NCBI GenBank assembly: GCA_028274465.1
Contig: CM051456.1
Span: 115,249,397-115,313,396 of the forward strand
Direction: 5' to 3'
Source: Plantago ovata
Taxonomy: Eukaryota; Streptophyta; Magnoliopsida; Lamiales; Plantaginaceae
DNA: 64,000 nucleotides
This document shows, one piece after another, positions 34,763-48,308 of this stretch (position 1 is the first letter of the stretch; each line of letters starts with the position of its first letter). The position numbers were made by a program, and so were the translations under genes. The notes below the pieces were generated by a model, which worked only from the letters and a program-made list of their open reading frames with translations, made no database searches and was not told where the DNA came from.

Positions 34763-35466
34763 TGTAGCTTCCCCCTCTCTCTCTCTCTCTCTCTCTCTAG
34801 AAGAGAAGATTCTACTAGTACTACTTTCTCTCACTAAAAATGGTTAATCAATCTATGTTCCGTGTGTTAGCTAGGCTAGGCTAGGTAATACTAGCTGTTA
34901 CCACCCTAGTACACCAAACATAGCATGATACTACAGAGAAGAGAAAAACTACTGAAGCGTCTTTTCTTGTTTTTAAGTGAAGTGAAGTGATGATGATAGA
35001 AGAAGAGTTGTTGGGAATTGGGAAATATTATGAAGCAGATAAAAACCACAGGGGTAATATTGGAACATACGGATCTCAACTATTTGCCTTAAATGCGGCT
35101 CAGTTTTAACTTTCGATTCCGGGTATATAGCACAACACACACCCGTTGGGTTTGCTTCTTTTCTTGGATCCTCTCTACACATTTTCTTGCCCTTGTCGCG
35201 CTGAGGGGGCTGCCTGGCTTTATGGTTCGGTAATTCCATTCGCATTTCCATTTTAATTACCTAAAAATTGTGTACACAGTCCCGTTGGGTTTGCTTCATT
35301 TTATCAAAATGGTAATGTTCGCTATATTGCTAACTTTCAAAATCATGACTAGCTAATGTGTTTCTTATTATGTAACCTGTGTGAATAAATGATCATCCTA
35401 GTAAAAAAAGGAAAAGGTTTATTTTTAATTTTAGTTTTAAACGTTTCGTGGAGTAGACATTCTTTT
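34763..35466 (-). promoter_or_regulatory. IQD promoter region with CT microsatellite
   Basis: A CT run at about 34774-34799 in the leader (GA on the minus strand) is typical of plant 5' UTRs. A minor GAAGTGAAGTGATGATGAT simple repeat near 34980. No TATA box stands out. Confidence 0.45.
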
Positions 35467-35725
35467 GACCATCTCCAACAGCATCCAGCCTGGGTCTAAA
35501 AATTTCAGTATGTAGCGTCTCAAAGTGTGAGATGCATCTTAGGCGGGAAAAAAAAGACTTATTCTTTTTTGTTGTTTTGTTTGAGGAGAGAATATTTTGT
35601 TCAGAAAGAAATAAGAAAAGATAAAATAAATTCTTTTTTTAGAAAAAGTAAATTCAGATTAATTATTGAAGTTAAATTAGAATTGAGTTTGAATTATTTA
35701 GAATAGTTTATTATTGGAGATGCTC
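35467..35725. mobile_element. MITE with GAGCATCTCCAA-type ends
   Basis: Left end GACCATCTCCAACA and reversed right end GAGCATCTCCAATA are imperfect terminal inverted repeats of a kind very common in plants. AT-rich interior, no ORF. Target duplication is not clear. Confidence 0.5.
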
Positions 35726-36828
35726 TAAAATTATGTAATAAAGAATTGAGGATAATAAATTAATCTCCATAATAATTTGACCCGTTAAAACTTAAATCCT
35801 ACTTCAAAATTTAAAATTTGAGTTTTACTACCTCGTGTGCTGCACTTGCACATATTAAGTGGCTATTTAATTTTAATTGAGAAAGTTAGTATATAATTTC
35901 AAAATGTGAATTTTACTTCTAGTGTCTCACTCAATTTGTAATAAATGATTGTATCTTATATGTCATATATTTAGTGTCTCACTCGATTTATAATATATGG
36001 TTATAGATATTTTAGCACATGGTGTGGGGGACTGGGGTGGCTAAAATATTATTTAAAATTTTGTAGTAAATTTAGTACAATAAAATGGTAGTACTCCATA
36101 TATAAAAGACATCGTGATCTAGACCATCTTATACATTGCTTCGTGGAGGGACCATAAAAGTTTGAAGCAGCACGCATGGGAATATTTTTTCAACACACTA
36201 AATGTGACACCAACAAATGTGGCGATATGCTTAAAAGTTACAAGCTCATGTTTAACTTGCTAGAGCTCGAAATAAAGCTAATTTGTTGTAAACGAATTAC
36301 ACAGTGAAAGACAAAGTGAACGGGTTGAAATATATAAAATTAATTATTACTCGTGAGTTTCGAACATATTTTCAGAGTGATCGATTTAAACTCAAAAATA
36401 AAAAGATTATAATCTCGAACTTAATATAAACTTTAACCTGACTTTTCACCAACAAATTACTATTGGCTTGATTCTCTAACAACCCTATGCGAAACGTCAT
36501 GGAGGAGATACCGATTACCGTGTAGTACTAATTTCTTCCGGTACACTTGGCTTTCCTTCCTATTTGGGGAAAAAAACCAATACTCCAATAGTGTACTCGG
36601 ATAAAGATAAATTGTTTGAAGACCTCAAAGCTCGGAGATCCAAATCCAACTCATGCATGTGTCATGTCTTCCATATCAATAAACCACATAAAATAAAATA
36701 ATTTCTTCTTGGAAATACACAATTTCAAGCGGTTGTGTTTAATGGCATCATGGGAAATACGAGAATGAGTTTTTGTTCATTTTGAGGTCGCAATTAATTA
36801 CACTTAACCATGCATGTACATTATCGGG
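35726..36828. other. Gene-free intergenic DNA
   Basis: AT-rich DNA with no frame over 60 codons. No trace of an RCC1-type gene, expected here from Arabidopsis order, was seen. Confidence 0.5.
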
Positions 36829-36831
36829 TAA

Positions 36832-37334
36832 GGCTCTGTTCTGTTTGTCTCAAAAAGTTTGAACTGAACTGAACTGATCTGATTTGAACTGAACTGAACC
36901 AGGGTCGAAGTCATGAAGGGGCTGGGTAATGCTGCCGCACTACCCAAAAAAATTTATATATATTTACTACTTTTTAATGTTTTTTTGTCTGTTTTCAATG
37001 CTAGTTTTGACATTGCAATACCTTATATTTTAAATTTTCAATTCAATAAAGATGTGTTGTGTCATTAAAGTAGTCATTTTCCTCTTATTTTTACCTTAAA
37101 ACCAATAAAAAATATTATTAATATAAATTAATATAAATATTTTAGACGTTTCGATCTTACCACACTACGTAACTTGCGATGTTGGCTCCGCCCCTGAACT
37201 TAACTGAATGGATCTGAACTGAATTTATTTGTAGTACTAGCCAAATCTGAACTGAACTGAACTTAATGCATCTGAACTGAACTGAACTGATCTGAATTTA
37301 AAATAATCACTCTTCAGATTAAAAGAACAGAGCC
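36832..37334. mobile_element. Tourist-like MITE of GAACT repeats, interrupted
   Basis: Terminal inverted repeats GGCTCTGTTCTGTTTG and AAAGAACAGAGCC, flanked by TAA on both sides (36829-36831, 37335-37337), indicate a PIF/Harbinger-type MITE. Its body is a repetitive CTGAACTGAACTGAT sequence. A second element occupies 36900-37196. Confidence 0.8.
36900..37196. mobile_element. hAT-like MITE nested in the Tourist-like MITE (297 bp)
   Basis: Ends CAGGGTCGAAGTCATG and, reversed, CAGGGGCGGAGCCAAC form hAT-type terminal inverted repeats; flanks AACTGAAC (36892-36899) and AACTTAAC (37197-37204) form an 8-bp target duplication with one mismatch. Removing it restores the GAACT-repeat body of the host MITE. 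Confidence 0.8.
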
Positions 37335-37337
37335 TAA

Positions 37338-39338
37338 TTTATCTTTATTAAATTTATTTTAATTATTACCATTTATTTTTCTATCATAAATAAATTCATT
37401 TTAATTCACATTTACCTAATTTTTTTCTATAATAAATAAATTCATTTTAATTCCCATTTACCTAACAAATTAAGTGTAGTTTTAAACTTGTCTTAACACA
37501 TAAATAAAATGAGTTTAAAATCAAACTCGAGTAATTTGTATAGAGTTCTAAGTGAATTTCCAATACCATGCATCCAACATCTAGATAAGAGGTGGGATAA
37601 AGAGTATTGAGTAGGCGACTACTCTCCTAAAATATATGATATGAGGTCTATTGAGTGATTTCGAAAGTAAATTCGTGCAAGCCCAAAGGGTACGTTGTGT
37701 CTGGTATCATAGCCGTGACCATCCCAAACCCGCATCTAGACAACCAATCTCATATGGTATGAGACATATGTGGATTAATTCATAAGTAATTGTACTCGTC
37801 CAAATGGTTATGCCCTCGACTCATAAAAGAGCGGAGCATTACAAATTACAAATTGTATCAAAAGTACTATGTTTGAACAAAAGCGTCAGTTTGACCCATC
37901 TCATCCCACCTCGTAAATTTCTTTTAAGTCAATAAATCACTAGTTACAAATTAATTAGTAATTGCTAGTAGTGCTCTAGCATCACAAATTGAAATCTGGG
38001 ATATCTTTATAATAAAGATGCCAATAATACTTGGTCCATGTGATGCAGTGATGGACATGTTCTAGGAATAGAGAAACATGGCCCAAAATGATGGAGAAAA
38101 ATAGAAGCAGCTCATGTGATTAGGCACAGTACTGCAATGGCTTCTATTTGTGGAGAAAGGGATTAATTAGTCACTAATGAATAATACTCCGTAGTAATGA
38201 ATAATATAAGTTGGCAACAGTGTGACATTATCCAACGGGCAGCAACGGTATGGTGTCGGAAGGAGTCCAATGTCCAACCAATGGGTTGACGGCAATCTTG
38301 TCCATGTGCCACGTGTGTCCATAGTTGTCCGACACGTTAGCCGGCACATGGTCTCTTATCTGTTTCTGTTACTTGATTGTTTCCCGTTTACAGAATTTTC
38401 ATGAAGAAGAGTGATATCGGAGTGTCAGTGACTCAGTGCTAGTCTTGTCGGCATAGAGCCATACTCAATCGGGGCGAAGCCGGATTTGCAAATGGCTAGG
38501 TCCAATTGTTAAGAATTTTTTTTAAATGATAAACAAAAAATTTGAAATAAATTTTAAGTATTAGTTTTTTACCAATATAATCAATTTTTTTTAGTAAAAT
38601 TAGAGAATTTTATTGAATTCCAATATAGTCAAATTGTTATTGAAAAATTAGCTTATTTAACAACATTTAAGATTAACAAATAATATTGGGTGAGACACAT
38701 ATTGAATTTATTTTGAAAATATTTTAATAATTTTTTTAACACTAAAATACATATAATTTTTTTTTTTAATTTGGCGGGGTGGGTAGGTCAAAATTTATTT
38801 AGTTTATAACGATTCCTTAAGTAATGGTGGGGTACTTTCAATTTTTGTTTTTGGTGGTTACGTTGTAATATTGTGAGGTGCAACCGTTTTGCACTCTCGT
38901 TTGTATAATTTTTACATCTATTAATATATTTTGACCGTTCGAAACAAATACTCACTGGTCACTCCATTCCTCTAAAGTTTTTGTTGTTTCATTTTATACG
39001 TTCCGTTATAACCTTATCATTCCAAAAAATTATTAACTCCACCATACAGCTATATTTACAGTTTTACCATCCAAGTCACCATTCCTTATTATTTATTTAC
39101 TATAATAATATCTCACCACTATACTTTTCATATTATTTATTCAACTAATTAGTTTTTCCTTCTTTACTCAAATAATTACCCACTAAAACATGCATTTTTC
39201 TTAAATGTTGTGACCTGATCTCACTAGTTATGAGAAGTTTGTGAGGGAATTGAGTGATTTTTTTTTTATTCGTATTGGTAAAGTTCTAAAGTTTCTTATT
39301 TTTAAACTCTTACATTTTAATTTTATTATGTATCAAAC
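37338..39338. other. Gene-free intergenic DNA
   Basis: AT-rich, only short frames. The stretch 38220-38400 is less AT-rich but encodes nothing recognisable. Confidence 0.45.
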
Positions 39339-39340
39339 TA

Positions 39341-39595
39341 CTCCATCTGTTCTATCAGAATTGTCCCAGTTTGACCTTTTCAGTTAACAACTTTCAACTT
39401 TAACTCTCGATTGCTCTTAAAGTAATGATAAAGTATTTAACGAAATTGTATTTTGAAAATATAGAACATAAATTTTCATAATATAATTTCGTTACATACT
39501 TTATCATTATAGTTTAAGAGTAATCGAGAGTCAAAGTTGAAATGTGTTGACCGAAAAAAATTCAAATTGAAACAGTTCTGATAGAACAAAAGAAG
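39341..39595. mobile_element. Stowaway MITE, copy 2 (255 bp)
   Basis: Same family, length and orientation as 26265-26519; ends are more decayed (CTCCATCTGTTCT at left). TA at both flanks (39339-39340, 39596-39597). Internal arms GAGTAATCGAGAGTCAAAGTTG match the other copies. Confidence 0.85.
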
Positions 39596-39597
39596 TA

Positions 39598-42500
39598 GTA
39601 TTAAATTAAATATCACATACATTGTATAATTTTTTTAATATTTCGCCTAAAAATCAAATTCAATACACGATCTAAAAAAGATCGGATATGTAGACATTTT
39701 TTTAAATTGATGAAATATAAAATTAGTATAATTAATTTTATTCAATATAACAAATAAATAAAATGTAACTCTAACGAAACATTTAAGATAATAAAATAGT
39801 ACAACTGTTATTGATTATGTGACCGGATATTATTTCTTACCTATAATGGCGACTATTAAAATCGTTACTGTATATTCATGAACTTTACAGTTTACTAGAG
39901 CAATCTAATTCCCTGAACAGCACTTGAAAGCCAATAATGGCAGTTTTTGGGGCTAGTCTCTCTGCAGCAGACTTGAGCTTAGAAAAGATAAGAGATAAGA
40001 TGTTACTAAAAGGGCAAGTGTCATGATCTAGCGATTAGCGGCAGGTAAAAGTTTGTTTAGCAATCTAAGTCAGCATATTTTAGGTGCACCAAATTTTGAT
40101 TGTAATCCTTACCCTTCTTTTATTAATGCTAGTACTCCACATGACATTGACTTTGCATGAGAGTATAAATCACAAGACAATTTACGCTTACTGCGAGCTA
40201 CATGGATTTGTATGGATTGCTTGTTAAAAGTGTTGGTGTCCCTAAAAGTGGTAAATGGTTTTGTTTATTACAAATGATAACTATTGACTATCTTCCAGTT
40301 CTTGACTCATCACCAGATCTTTTAAAAAGTGAACAAGTAGAGTGGAGCCTTGGTCACATGTGAAAACCTTTAATGATTATATATACTAGCAAGTTGAAAT
40401 CCACACACACTTCAAGGTTTACACCCTTCTTCTCTACGCAATGTCACTGAAATAGTGAAATTTGAGTGTTTTGTTCCAAAAGATTTGGGACTTAGGAGTA
40501 TAGTGTTAACAAATTAACCTAGTTGTAATTAACTCAAAAAAAATCGGACCTCGAGCTCGGTCAACACGGACTTGTGAGCAAATTCGATTAAATTTCAATC
40601 AAGACCGTGCACTTTAAAAAAATAACTCGACTGTTGGTGTACACATAAGTAATATACATATATAATTACACATGTATTTATACTTATATTTTAAAATATA
40701 AAACATATAATTTTTTTTGTGGGTATATGATTTGCTTCAAAAAATTAAATAACATGTTAATATTGAAAAATTCTTTATTTATGAACATGTTAAATGTTGG
40801 GATAAATGTATAAGTTTAAATAATTATTATGTTAATTTAATTGTCGTTGCGAACTTTCAACGGTTACATACGTTTAATGCTCGATAAAGATCATGGTCAA
40901 AATCTCCTACTCCGTATAAGACGATTAGGTGCTCGATAATACCCAATCAACTCGAATCGGTATTTATTGAAAGATTGGAATTCCGAATCTTCAACCTTTT
41001 CGATGCATGGGCCTTGGGGCCTGATGTGATAAATTAATATATGGGCCAGATTGTAGTTTTGATCCATTTGGACCTCTTTATGTGATATTTGGATAGTGTA
41101 CTGATCTGAGTCCAGAATACAGATTAAGGCTTCTCAAACCCAATTTCCTAACAGAAGTGGACAGTGGCCCGAATACGACAGATGTAACCTTTAGATAAAT
41201 GGACCAAGCCCATGATAGTCTAGTCTGGAACTCTGGATTAATTCTACTTTACTAAGTAGACAAATGCATCCAAATGCACCATTTTAAATTTGTTTACCCA
41301 CATTAAGCCCTAAGAACTTATGTCTTCGAGTTAGAGGATATGTTCATTTCAATTCCCATCTTGAAACATCTTGGTGACTAAAAACACAGGTCGATGGAGA
41401 AAATGGTACGACAAGAGTTTTTTTTTTCTTTTTAAAACGGCTAAAATTTATTTAAAATAACGGAGCATAAGAAATGTTAGAGAAAAGGGTACAAGCTACC
41501 ACGTAGCAAACACCAAAAGTCATAATAAAAAATAAACTACAACAAGTCAAGCGTTAACGCTTACAACTTACAAGCAACCAAAATGTTGTACCTAAACTAA
41601 AAGCTTCCAAGAAGGCCAGAGGAACAAGCATGAACAACCATTGAGCAAGCCAAAATACACCATGCAGCATCAATATACAACTAACAAGTATGACAAGTGT
41701 TGATGTACTGACTTGCATTAGTCAATGATCACATGCACTGCTCGAAATGTATTGATTAACCATGCTCATTGCACAAAACTCAAGGGATCCTCCTAGCTCT
41801 CCTCCAAGATATAGTCGACCTTTTACACCTACATTTGACAATGAGGTCCAAGGGTAATCAAGACACTCACGGAATCGTAAGGAGGGAGCATGATCCCAAG
41901 TGTTGTGTTGGCACATATATTAGAAGGTCCATCTAGTGCGATCTTTTGATCTACATGGTCTTGCTCTTGTGACTTCTTAAACAATTTATTTTATGAATGT
42001 GATCAAAATGATATTAAAAATACAGTGGAATGGTTTTGAAGGAATGGGGAAGTAGTAATTTTTAATTTGGATATTCGGATGAGCATATTTGATTTCAATC
42101 TCACCAATCAACACTCTAGGTTGTATCGCCACAGATTTACGACCCATAGTTTTGATATGGGCCAGTTTCCCCTCTCCAATTAGCATTCCAAGTCCTCATA
42201 CCATAATTACACTCCATGCATTTTAATTATTCGACCGATCTTTTTCTTTACGAAGACCTGTCATTCTTTTGTTACTTGAAAATCATAAGAAAGATCAATA
42301 TCAATAAAGTAGCTTAGCTTCTCTGATAGCTTGAGATCGTTTGGAATCAAGGTTGTGGGTTAGATGATATAGAAGCCTCACCGTTTATCTCACTTTAGGA
42401 CTATAGGTATATGGATGACATACTCACATCGTTATCTAGTTCGTCTCACCGCAAATAGATCAAATATATCGTAAGTTGGCTGTAATAAATAAATAAAGAT

Positions 42501-43690
42501 ATTGACGCTCAAATAATGTTGTACCTTTCAAGTTAGCTCGTTTGAAATCAATTATTAATGAAAAAAAAAAAAAAAAGAAAAGAAAGACAAATAAGTGATT
42601 AATCTACTGTTCACGCACCCGCAACTTTTTTTTTTTTTTTTGGGTTAATCCCACTATAAATTGAACTTAAATTTGAGTGCATTAATTTTCATCCATCCTC
42701 ATATTTTTTGGTCTTATGATTGTATCCGCATTGACGACTAATTCAGTCGAGTATTGACGGATCCTTTTTTAGGGGTGGCAGCGGCGCTCTTTATATTCAC
42801 AAGGCTCGAACCGAAAACTTTGCTCAAGTGACCATAATCTTATTAAAACTTTAAAACGGTCATTGCAAAACTAGTTCATATATATGATCATGAGATGAGG
42901 CCTAATAAATTTTGAATTTATGTAATGACCGCGCTGGTTGATAAATAAATTTTTTATTGAATTGAATTTAAACTAATTTACTTTATAATAAATTTTTAAA
43001 TTTTTATCCCAACTAATAATTTTAAATACTAACCGTCTGATGTGTAAAAGCGTTATTGAATAATTTAAAATACTTTACTTACTATTACAATTTAAATATA
43101 TATACCAACCGTCCGTTGATGTATAAAGGCGCTATTGAATTACTTACAAATAAATCTTTAAATTTATATACCAACCGTTCGATGATAAATCTGTTATCGA
43201 ATTAAATTTGAATTAATTTACTTCCTAATAAATTTTAAATTTACGTACCATGTTGTTGTTGTATAAAACCATTTGAATTGGGTGTGGACTATGATTTCAT
43301 TATTAGAAAGGGATAGGGGTTTGTTTCTAGTTGAGAGAATATCCGAGGGTCTCTTTTCAATATCCCAACCTTGGTCCGTGTAGTAAAAGCCGTCACCCGT
43401 TTGAATATTTGCGAGTCTGAGTCGACTCGGTCAGTAACTCGAACGATCCGATTCCATACAGAAAAACTCAACTTCACAGACACAAAAGAAACACAAACTC
43501 GGTCGTAATCCGCGTGAAGCCAATCCAACCAATCACAGCCGTTTATCAAAACAATTCAACCAATCAGAATCCTCTAAATAAAAACACGGATCCCCAAGTT
43601 AACATCCACTTCCCCAATCCTGCCCGACATATCCGTTGAGGCCCAAGACTCAATAAGTCCACGTTTCAATTTGGGCCCATATCCACCAGC
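39598..43690. other. Gene-free intergenic DNA and H3 upstream region
   Basis: About 4 kb with no gene-like frame. A T-run followed by unfamiliar sequence at 41416-41590 resembles a reversed retroposon tail. Three similar sentences around CCAACCGTYYGATG (43029, 43104, 43173) show a degenerate direct repeat of about 70 bp. Confidence 0.45.
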
Positions 43691-43695
43691 CCCTA

Positions 43696-43703
43696 TATAA
43701 ACC
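43696..43703 (+). promoter_or_regulatory. TATA box of the H3.3 gene
   Basis: TATATAAA 101 bp upstream of the ATG, followed by a CT-rich leader (CTTTCTCTCTCCCATCC), the expected plant core promoter layout. Confidence 0.8.
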
Positions 43704-43797
43704 CTTTCTCTCTCCCATCCTCTCCACTTCTATTCATTGCTCTGAATTTTCTCTCTCTAGAAAAAATCTTCTCTGAGTTTTTGCTGTTTGAATTTGA

Positions 43798-44414
<617 letters not shown>

Positions 44415-45364
44415 GCAGATGGATTATCTTCGTAGTTTCAGTATAGTTTAGCACCGTGTGTTGGTTAGTCGCTATGTTTTGGTATTTTGTTTGGGTATGT
44501 CGGCTTGCCATACCTTATTAGCTTTCCTATATGTTGCGGACAATATACTTGATTTAGTATTCCTTATTTTGTTACTGTAAATCGGCAATTATCAACTGCT
44601 TATTTTGATTCCAATGTTGCCCCTTATCTTTAAAGTTCTTTCTGCATTGAATCTTCATTCCTTATCCTGTTATCGTTTTTCGTGCTTGTGAATGGTTCTT
44701 GAATTTCCGAGAATAAGATGCATGTTCTTGAGGTCTGGGTTTTGCACTTTTTATCCAAATTTTTTCTGTCATGATTTAAGGGTTACAAGTTTAGTTTGGC
44801 AGGCAATTAAACTGAATTTGCCGGTTCAATCTTTTAATTTAGCTATCTTCTCATTGATCTGACATTTTCTTCTAATTCCTCGATGCCAATTCAAATAGCA
44901 CACATCTTTACAGTGTTTGTCATGGGTTTGGCTTCTTCAATATCTTCATTACATTGTTTAGATAGTCTATTGTTTGCAAGTGTATATCTTGATTCTGTGT
45001 ATCCAGTAAACGCATAAATGCATTTCTCGAGTTCATCAGTTGGCTTATCAGTTGTAATTTATGTAAACTGGGAATTGGGGAAGGCATTATTTGTGAAGAC
45101 TCAAACAAACTACAGAGCATTGTAAAACCATGCTGCAAATTGGGAAACTCATGCCATATCAATTAGGAAATCAGTCAAATCACAAACAATGTAGTCCTCA
45201 ATGGGACAAAAGAATGGTTACAGCTTGCCTCAATACACAACGAAGAAGACATGGCTGATAAAAGCCTTATTAACAACAATCTCAAATGAAATCAATGCCA
45301 AATACCACTGAAGTTAAGAATCAGATGATGATACCCCCTACAAAAGAACCAACTTTCACACCGT
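44415..45364. other. Intergenic between convergent H3.3 and GLOX genes
   Basis: 3' flanks of two tail-to-tail genes. No frame with family resemblance. Confidence 0.5.
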
Positions 45365-46993
45365 TCACTTGATTTGCACCCATATGCCCTCGCTTGGAAT
45401 ATCTTTGTAAACCACGAAGATAAGATAGTATCCAGCCGGTGCAAGGTTACCTGAATCAGGTGTTGTAACCCGAATCTGATAGGTAGACTTGCCTACTGCT
45501 TTCACATCCTCACCATTAAGAACCAAAAGCCTTTGGTTCATCGAAAATGAGTGTGTATTGAATGATGGTGCAAGCATTGTTACCTTTACTGCGGTATGAT
45601 CAAACTTGCCTGGAGGAAATGTAAACCGGATTGGCAGCTTCTGCCCGTACCTGATTTTAGTTTGCGAAACTGGTTTCACAATCTTGGGGCGCAAGTATGC
45701 GAATTGTGGGTCCAGGTAAGCGGGTGAGAACGCCTCAAGAGATAAATCTGTTGGGAAAAGCACATTGGTGAAGTTGTAGTACGCATGAGTACTGCTTCCA
45801 CCAACGAGCACTCTTCCATCGCGAAGCAATATTGCGGTGGAGTGGTAAACTCTTGGCCTAGTACTTGGGTTTTGCACTTCGAACCTCGAGCCGATTGGGT
45901 TCTCGGGGCGGTAAAGAACCGGTGATAAAACTGCGTCTCTACCTAGTTCCCATCCAGCTGTACCTGAACCCACCCCGTTAACAATCAACACATTTCCATC
46001 TGGTAACAGTACCATGTCCCCCATGGCCCTAGCAAAAGGCATCGTCTCCATGACCCATTTGGGATTCCAGTCGTTTATCCGGATCCTCGCGCACGTGTTA
46101 AGTGCTCCATCGAACTTTCCCTGACTCGCATTCTCAAAGGATCCTTTTGGTGCGCCACCACACACCAAGACTTCGAATCCTACATGATCCTTCAAAGGAA
46201 GCAAAACTGCCGACCCTGTACTCGGATAGCTCCTGGGATCCCCACCTGGAATCTCTGGATACTTCCTCACCACCACCCCATTATCGTAGTTCAACAATAT
46301 AGCACGATTGTTTGCGAAAATAAACAAGTTTCCGTCCCCATTCAAGAACACGAACGGGTATAGGTTATTCTCCACGTTTGGATCGTTGGTCTCCACGAGG
46401 AATGGCAAGTTGTACGTCTTGTCTGCTGCGGACATTTTCGGGTAGAACTCGTAGTTAAACTGCCCTCGTCCTCCAATAATAATCCCCCTACCATCAGGCA
46501 AGATATGATTCGTCGCGTACCACCTTCGCTCTGTTAGGCCTGCTCCAATCTCGTGCCAATCACAAGATCCATCTGTACATGGTTTGAACACCCTAACAAC
46601 GTTATCACCATCATTAAACCCACCCGTTTGGATCAAGGTTCCATCAGGCATGACAGAGCCAGATGAGCACCAGACATCTGTTTGCACCATGAGTGGGCGG
46701 ACAGAGTTTGCGAGAACATCGTACTCAACTGAGTGAGCAGTGCAGTCTTTGGTTAAGGTGGAGTCACGAGGGTCGTCACGGCATTGACCGTTGGGTAAGG
46801 AGATGTTTGATGGGCCGAAGTCAGTCCGGTCATAGATTACGACACGGTCGTTCGACAGGAGCTGCATGTGCATGGCAGAGACGCCTATGCTGGATTGGAG
46901 TAGGTCCCACTTGCCAACGGCGGCATTCGTGAGAACGGTGGAGAAGAGGAGGAGGAGAATGGAGGAGAGGATGTGGTGAGCTTGAATAGACAT
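45365..46993 (-). CDS. Glyoxal/aldehyde oxidase (GLOX-like), copy 1
   Basis: Secreted copper-radical oxidase that would oxidise aldehydes to acids with release of H2O2 at the cell wall; related to galactose oxidase and At1g19900. Single exon, 542 aa. Signal peptide of about 24 residues (LLLLFSTVLTNA). By family knowledge the cofactor is Cys109 (DVWCSSGS) cross-linked to Tyr159 (RRWYATNH), with copper ligands Tyr383 and His384 (RVYHSTAILL) and His481 (THSFSMNQR); all are present. N-terminal glyoxal oxidase beta-propeller, then a C-terminal immunoglobulin-like DUF1929 domain ending at GIWVQIK. It lacks the 20-residue longer leader of the other two copies and differs most in sequence. TATATATAAA lies just upstream (near 47032). 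Confidence 0.93.
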   Translation of the reverse strand: MSIQAHHILSSILLLLFSTVLTNAAVGKWDLLQSSIGVSAMHMQLLSNDRVVIYDRTDFGPSNISLPNGQCRDDPRDSTLTKDCTAHSVEYDVLANSVRPLMVQTDVWCSSGSVMPDGTLIQTGGFNDGDNVVRVFKPCTDGSCDWHEIGAGLTERRWYATNHILPDGRGIIIGGRGQFNYEFYPKMSAADKTYNLPFLVETNDPNVENNLYPFVFLNGDGNLFIFANNRAILLNYDNGVVVRKYPEIPGGDPRSYPSTGSAVLLPLKDHVGFEVLVCGGAPKGSFENASQGKFDGALNTCARIRINDWNPKWVMETMPFARAMGDMVLLPDGNVLIVNGVGSGTAGWELGRDAVLSPVLYRPENPIGSRFEVQNPSTRPRVYHSTAILLRDGRVLVGGSSTHAYYNFTNVLFPTDLSLEAFSPAYLDPQFAYLRPKIVKPVSQTKIRYGQKLPIRFTFPPGKFDHTAVKVTMLAPSFNTHSFSMNQRLLVLNGEDVKAVGKSTYQIRVTTPDSGNLAPAGYYLIFVVYKDIPSEGIWVQIK

Positions 46994-48308
46994 TGTTTGT
47001 TTGGATTGGTGGAAGTGGTGGTGGAGTGGTGGTTTATATATATTGGGGCTGGGGAAGGATGAGAGGTGCTAGCTAGCATCTCATTTCACGCAATGCAAAA
47101 ACCCTTTGAAGGGGATTTGTTAGCTGTCTGTATAAGGAAATGTTAGTATAGCATCTAATGAATCTTGCAAAATGTTACTTTCCACTTTTACATGTACTAC
47201 TTTACAGAATTGGTGTATGTATGGTGATACCAAATGATCATATTCAGATGCACATGAGGTCGGAATCGGAACAGATACTTGTTCCAGCAAGATTAATTAG
47301 TGTTGGATCGATTCTTAGACTAAATTCTTAGATGAATGACTGTACTGTAGAAATTAAAGTTGCATCTTTGCGTGCCCATCTCATTTTCAACTTCACAGGG
47401 TCAAGAATCATTCTAGTTTCTACAACATGATGGATATCTATATTCTAGGTAGTATACCTTTTTTATTTTCACAAAGACATATAATTGGCACTATTCACTT
47501 CAGCTCAACCAAAGAAGCATTATATATTTTTTCCTTTTCTTTTTTTCTTTCCAACCTTCTTCATTCTTCTTCCTTCTCCCTTCATCCTTATTCCGGTACC
47601 GGAGCTCTGATCGGAGCATGTCACAGCTCCAGACTGGAGCTGGCTGATCGGAGGTATGAACCTAAGGCCCCCGTAATTTCTATTAAAAAACACTGCTACC
47701 CCCCACTACTATGGGGTAAGAAGTCTCGCCCTCTACTCAGACAATTGTCCTCGGAGAGCCCGGAGTGGACCTTCGCGTTGGTATAGTGGTTTAGTTTTGT
47801 AATATTGCTTTTCTGATCTACAATGTTGGGTTAGTGATTTATCTTCCCATCAGACATTTGGTATTTCATTTTGGTACATTTACATTGAATTGAGATCCAG
47901 GATTTTGAGACCGAATTACAAATTTACAATTGAATTGAATATATGATTTCATTTATCTTTTTGGTTTTGACAAATTATAACTAACTAATCACAAATAAAT
48001 TAAATACCGGACATTGTGGCAAAGGGGACTCGATCATGTATATGTTCAGAGTAATTGAACATTTTTGCAACATGTCTAATCCACGGGGACATAGAAGCAT
48101 TGAAGTAAAAAAAAAGAAGATGAACTTTAAAAATATATTCATAAACGAATCTTAGCTAAAGAATATAAATTTTTAAGGTTTGCGCTAAGTCACAACGTCC
48201 AAAACGAAAGCACGTGACATAATGGAGATATAATAGACACTTCATATAAAAAATCCAGGTACGTCACTTGCGTCGCCTTGGCTCTATGTGCATTCGCCCC
48301 TGATTCGA
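46994..48308. other. GLOX1 upstream region
   Basis: Promoter side of GLOX1 (TATATA near 47034-47042) followed by AT-rich DNA. A short GC-rich island at 47590-47770 with palindromic GGAGCTCTGATCGGAGC has no recognisable product. Confidence 0.45.

Noticed and set aside
35726..43690. Search for an RCC1 gene or remnant expected from Arabidopsis order
   Set aside because: No repeated Gly-rich RCC1 blades found on either strand; absence is by eye only.
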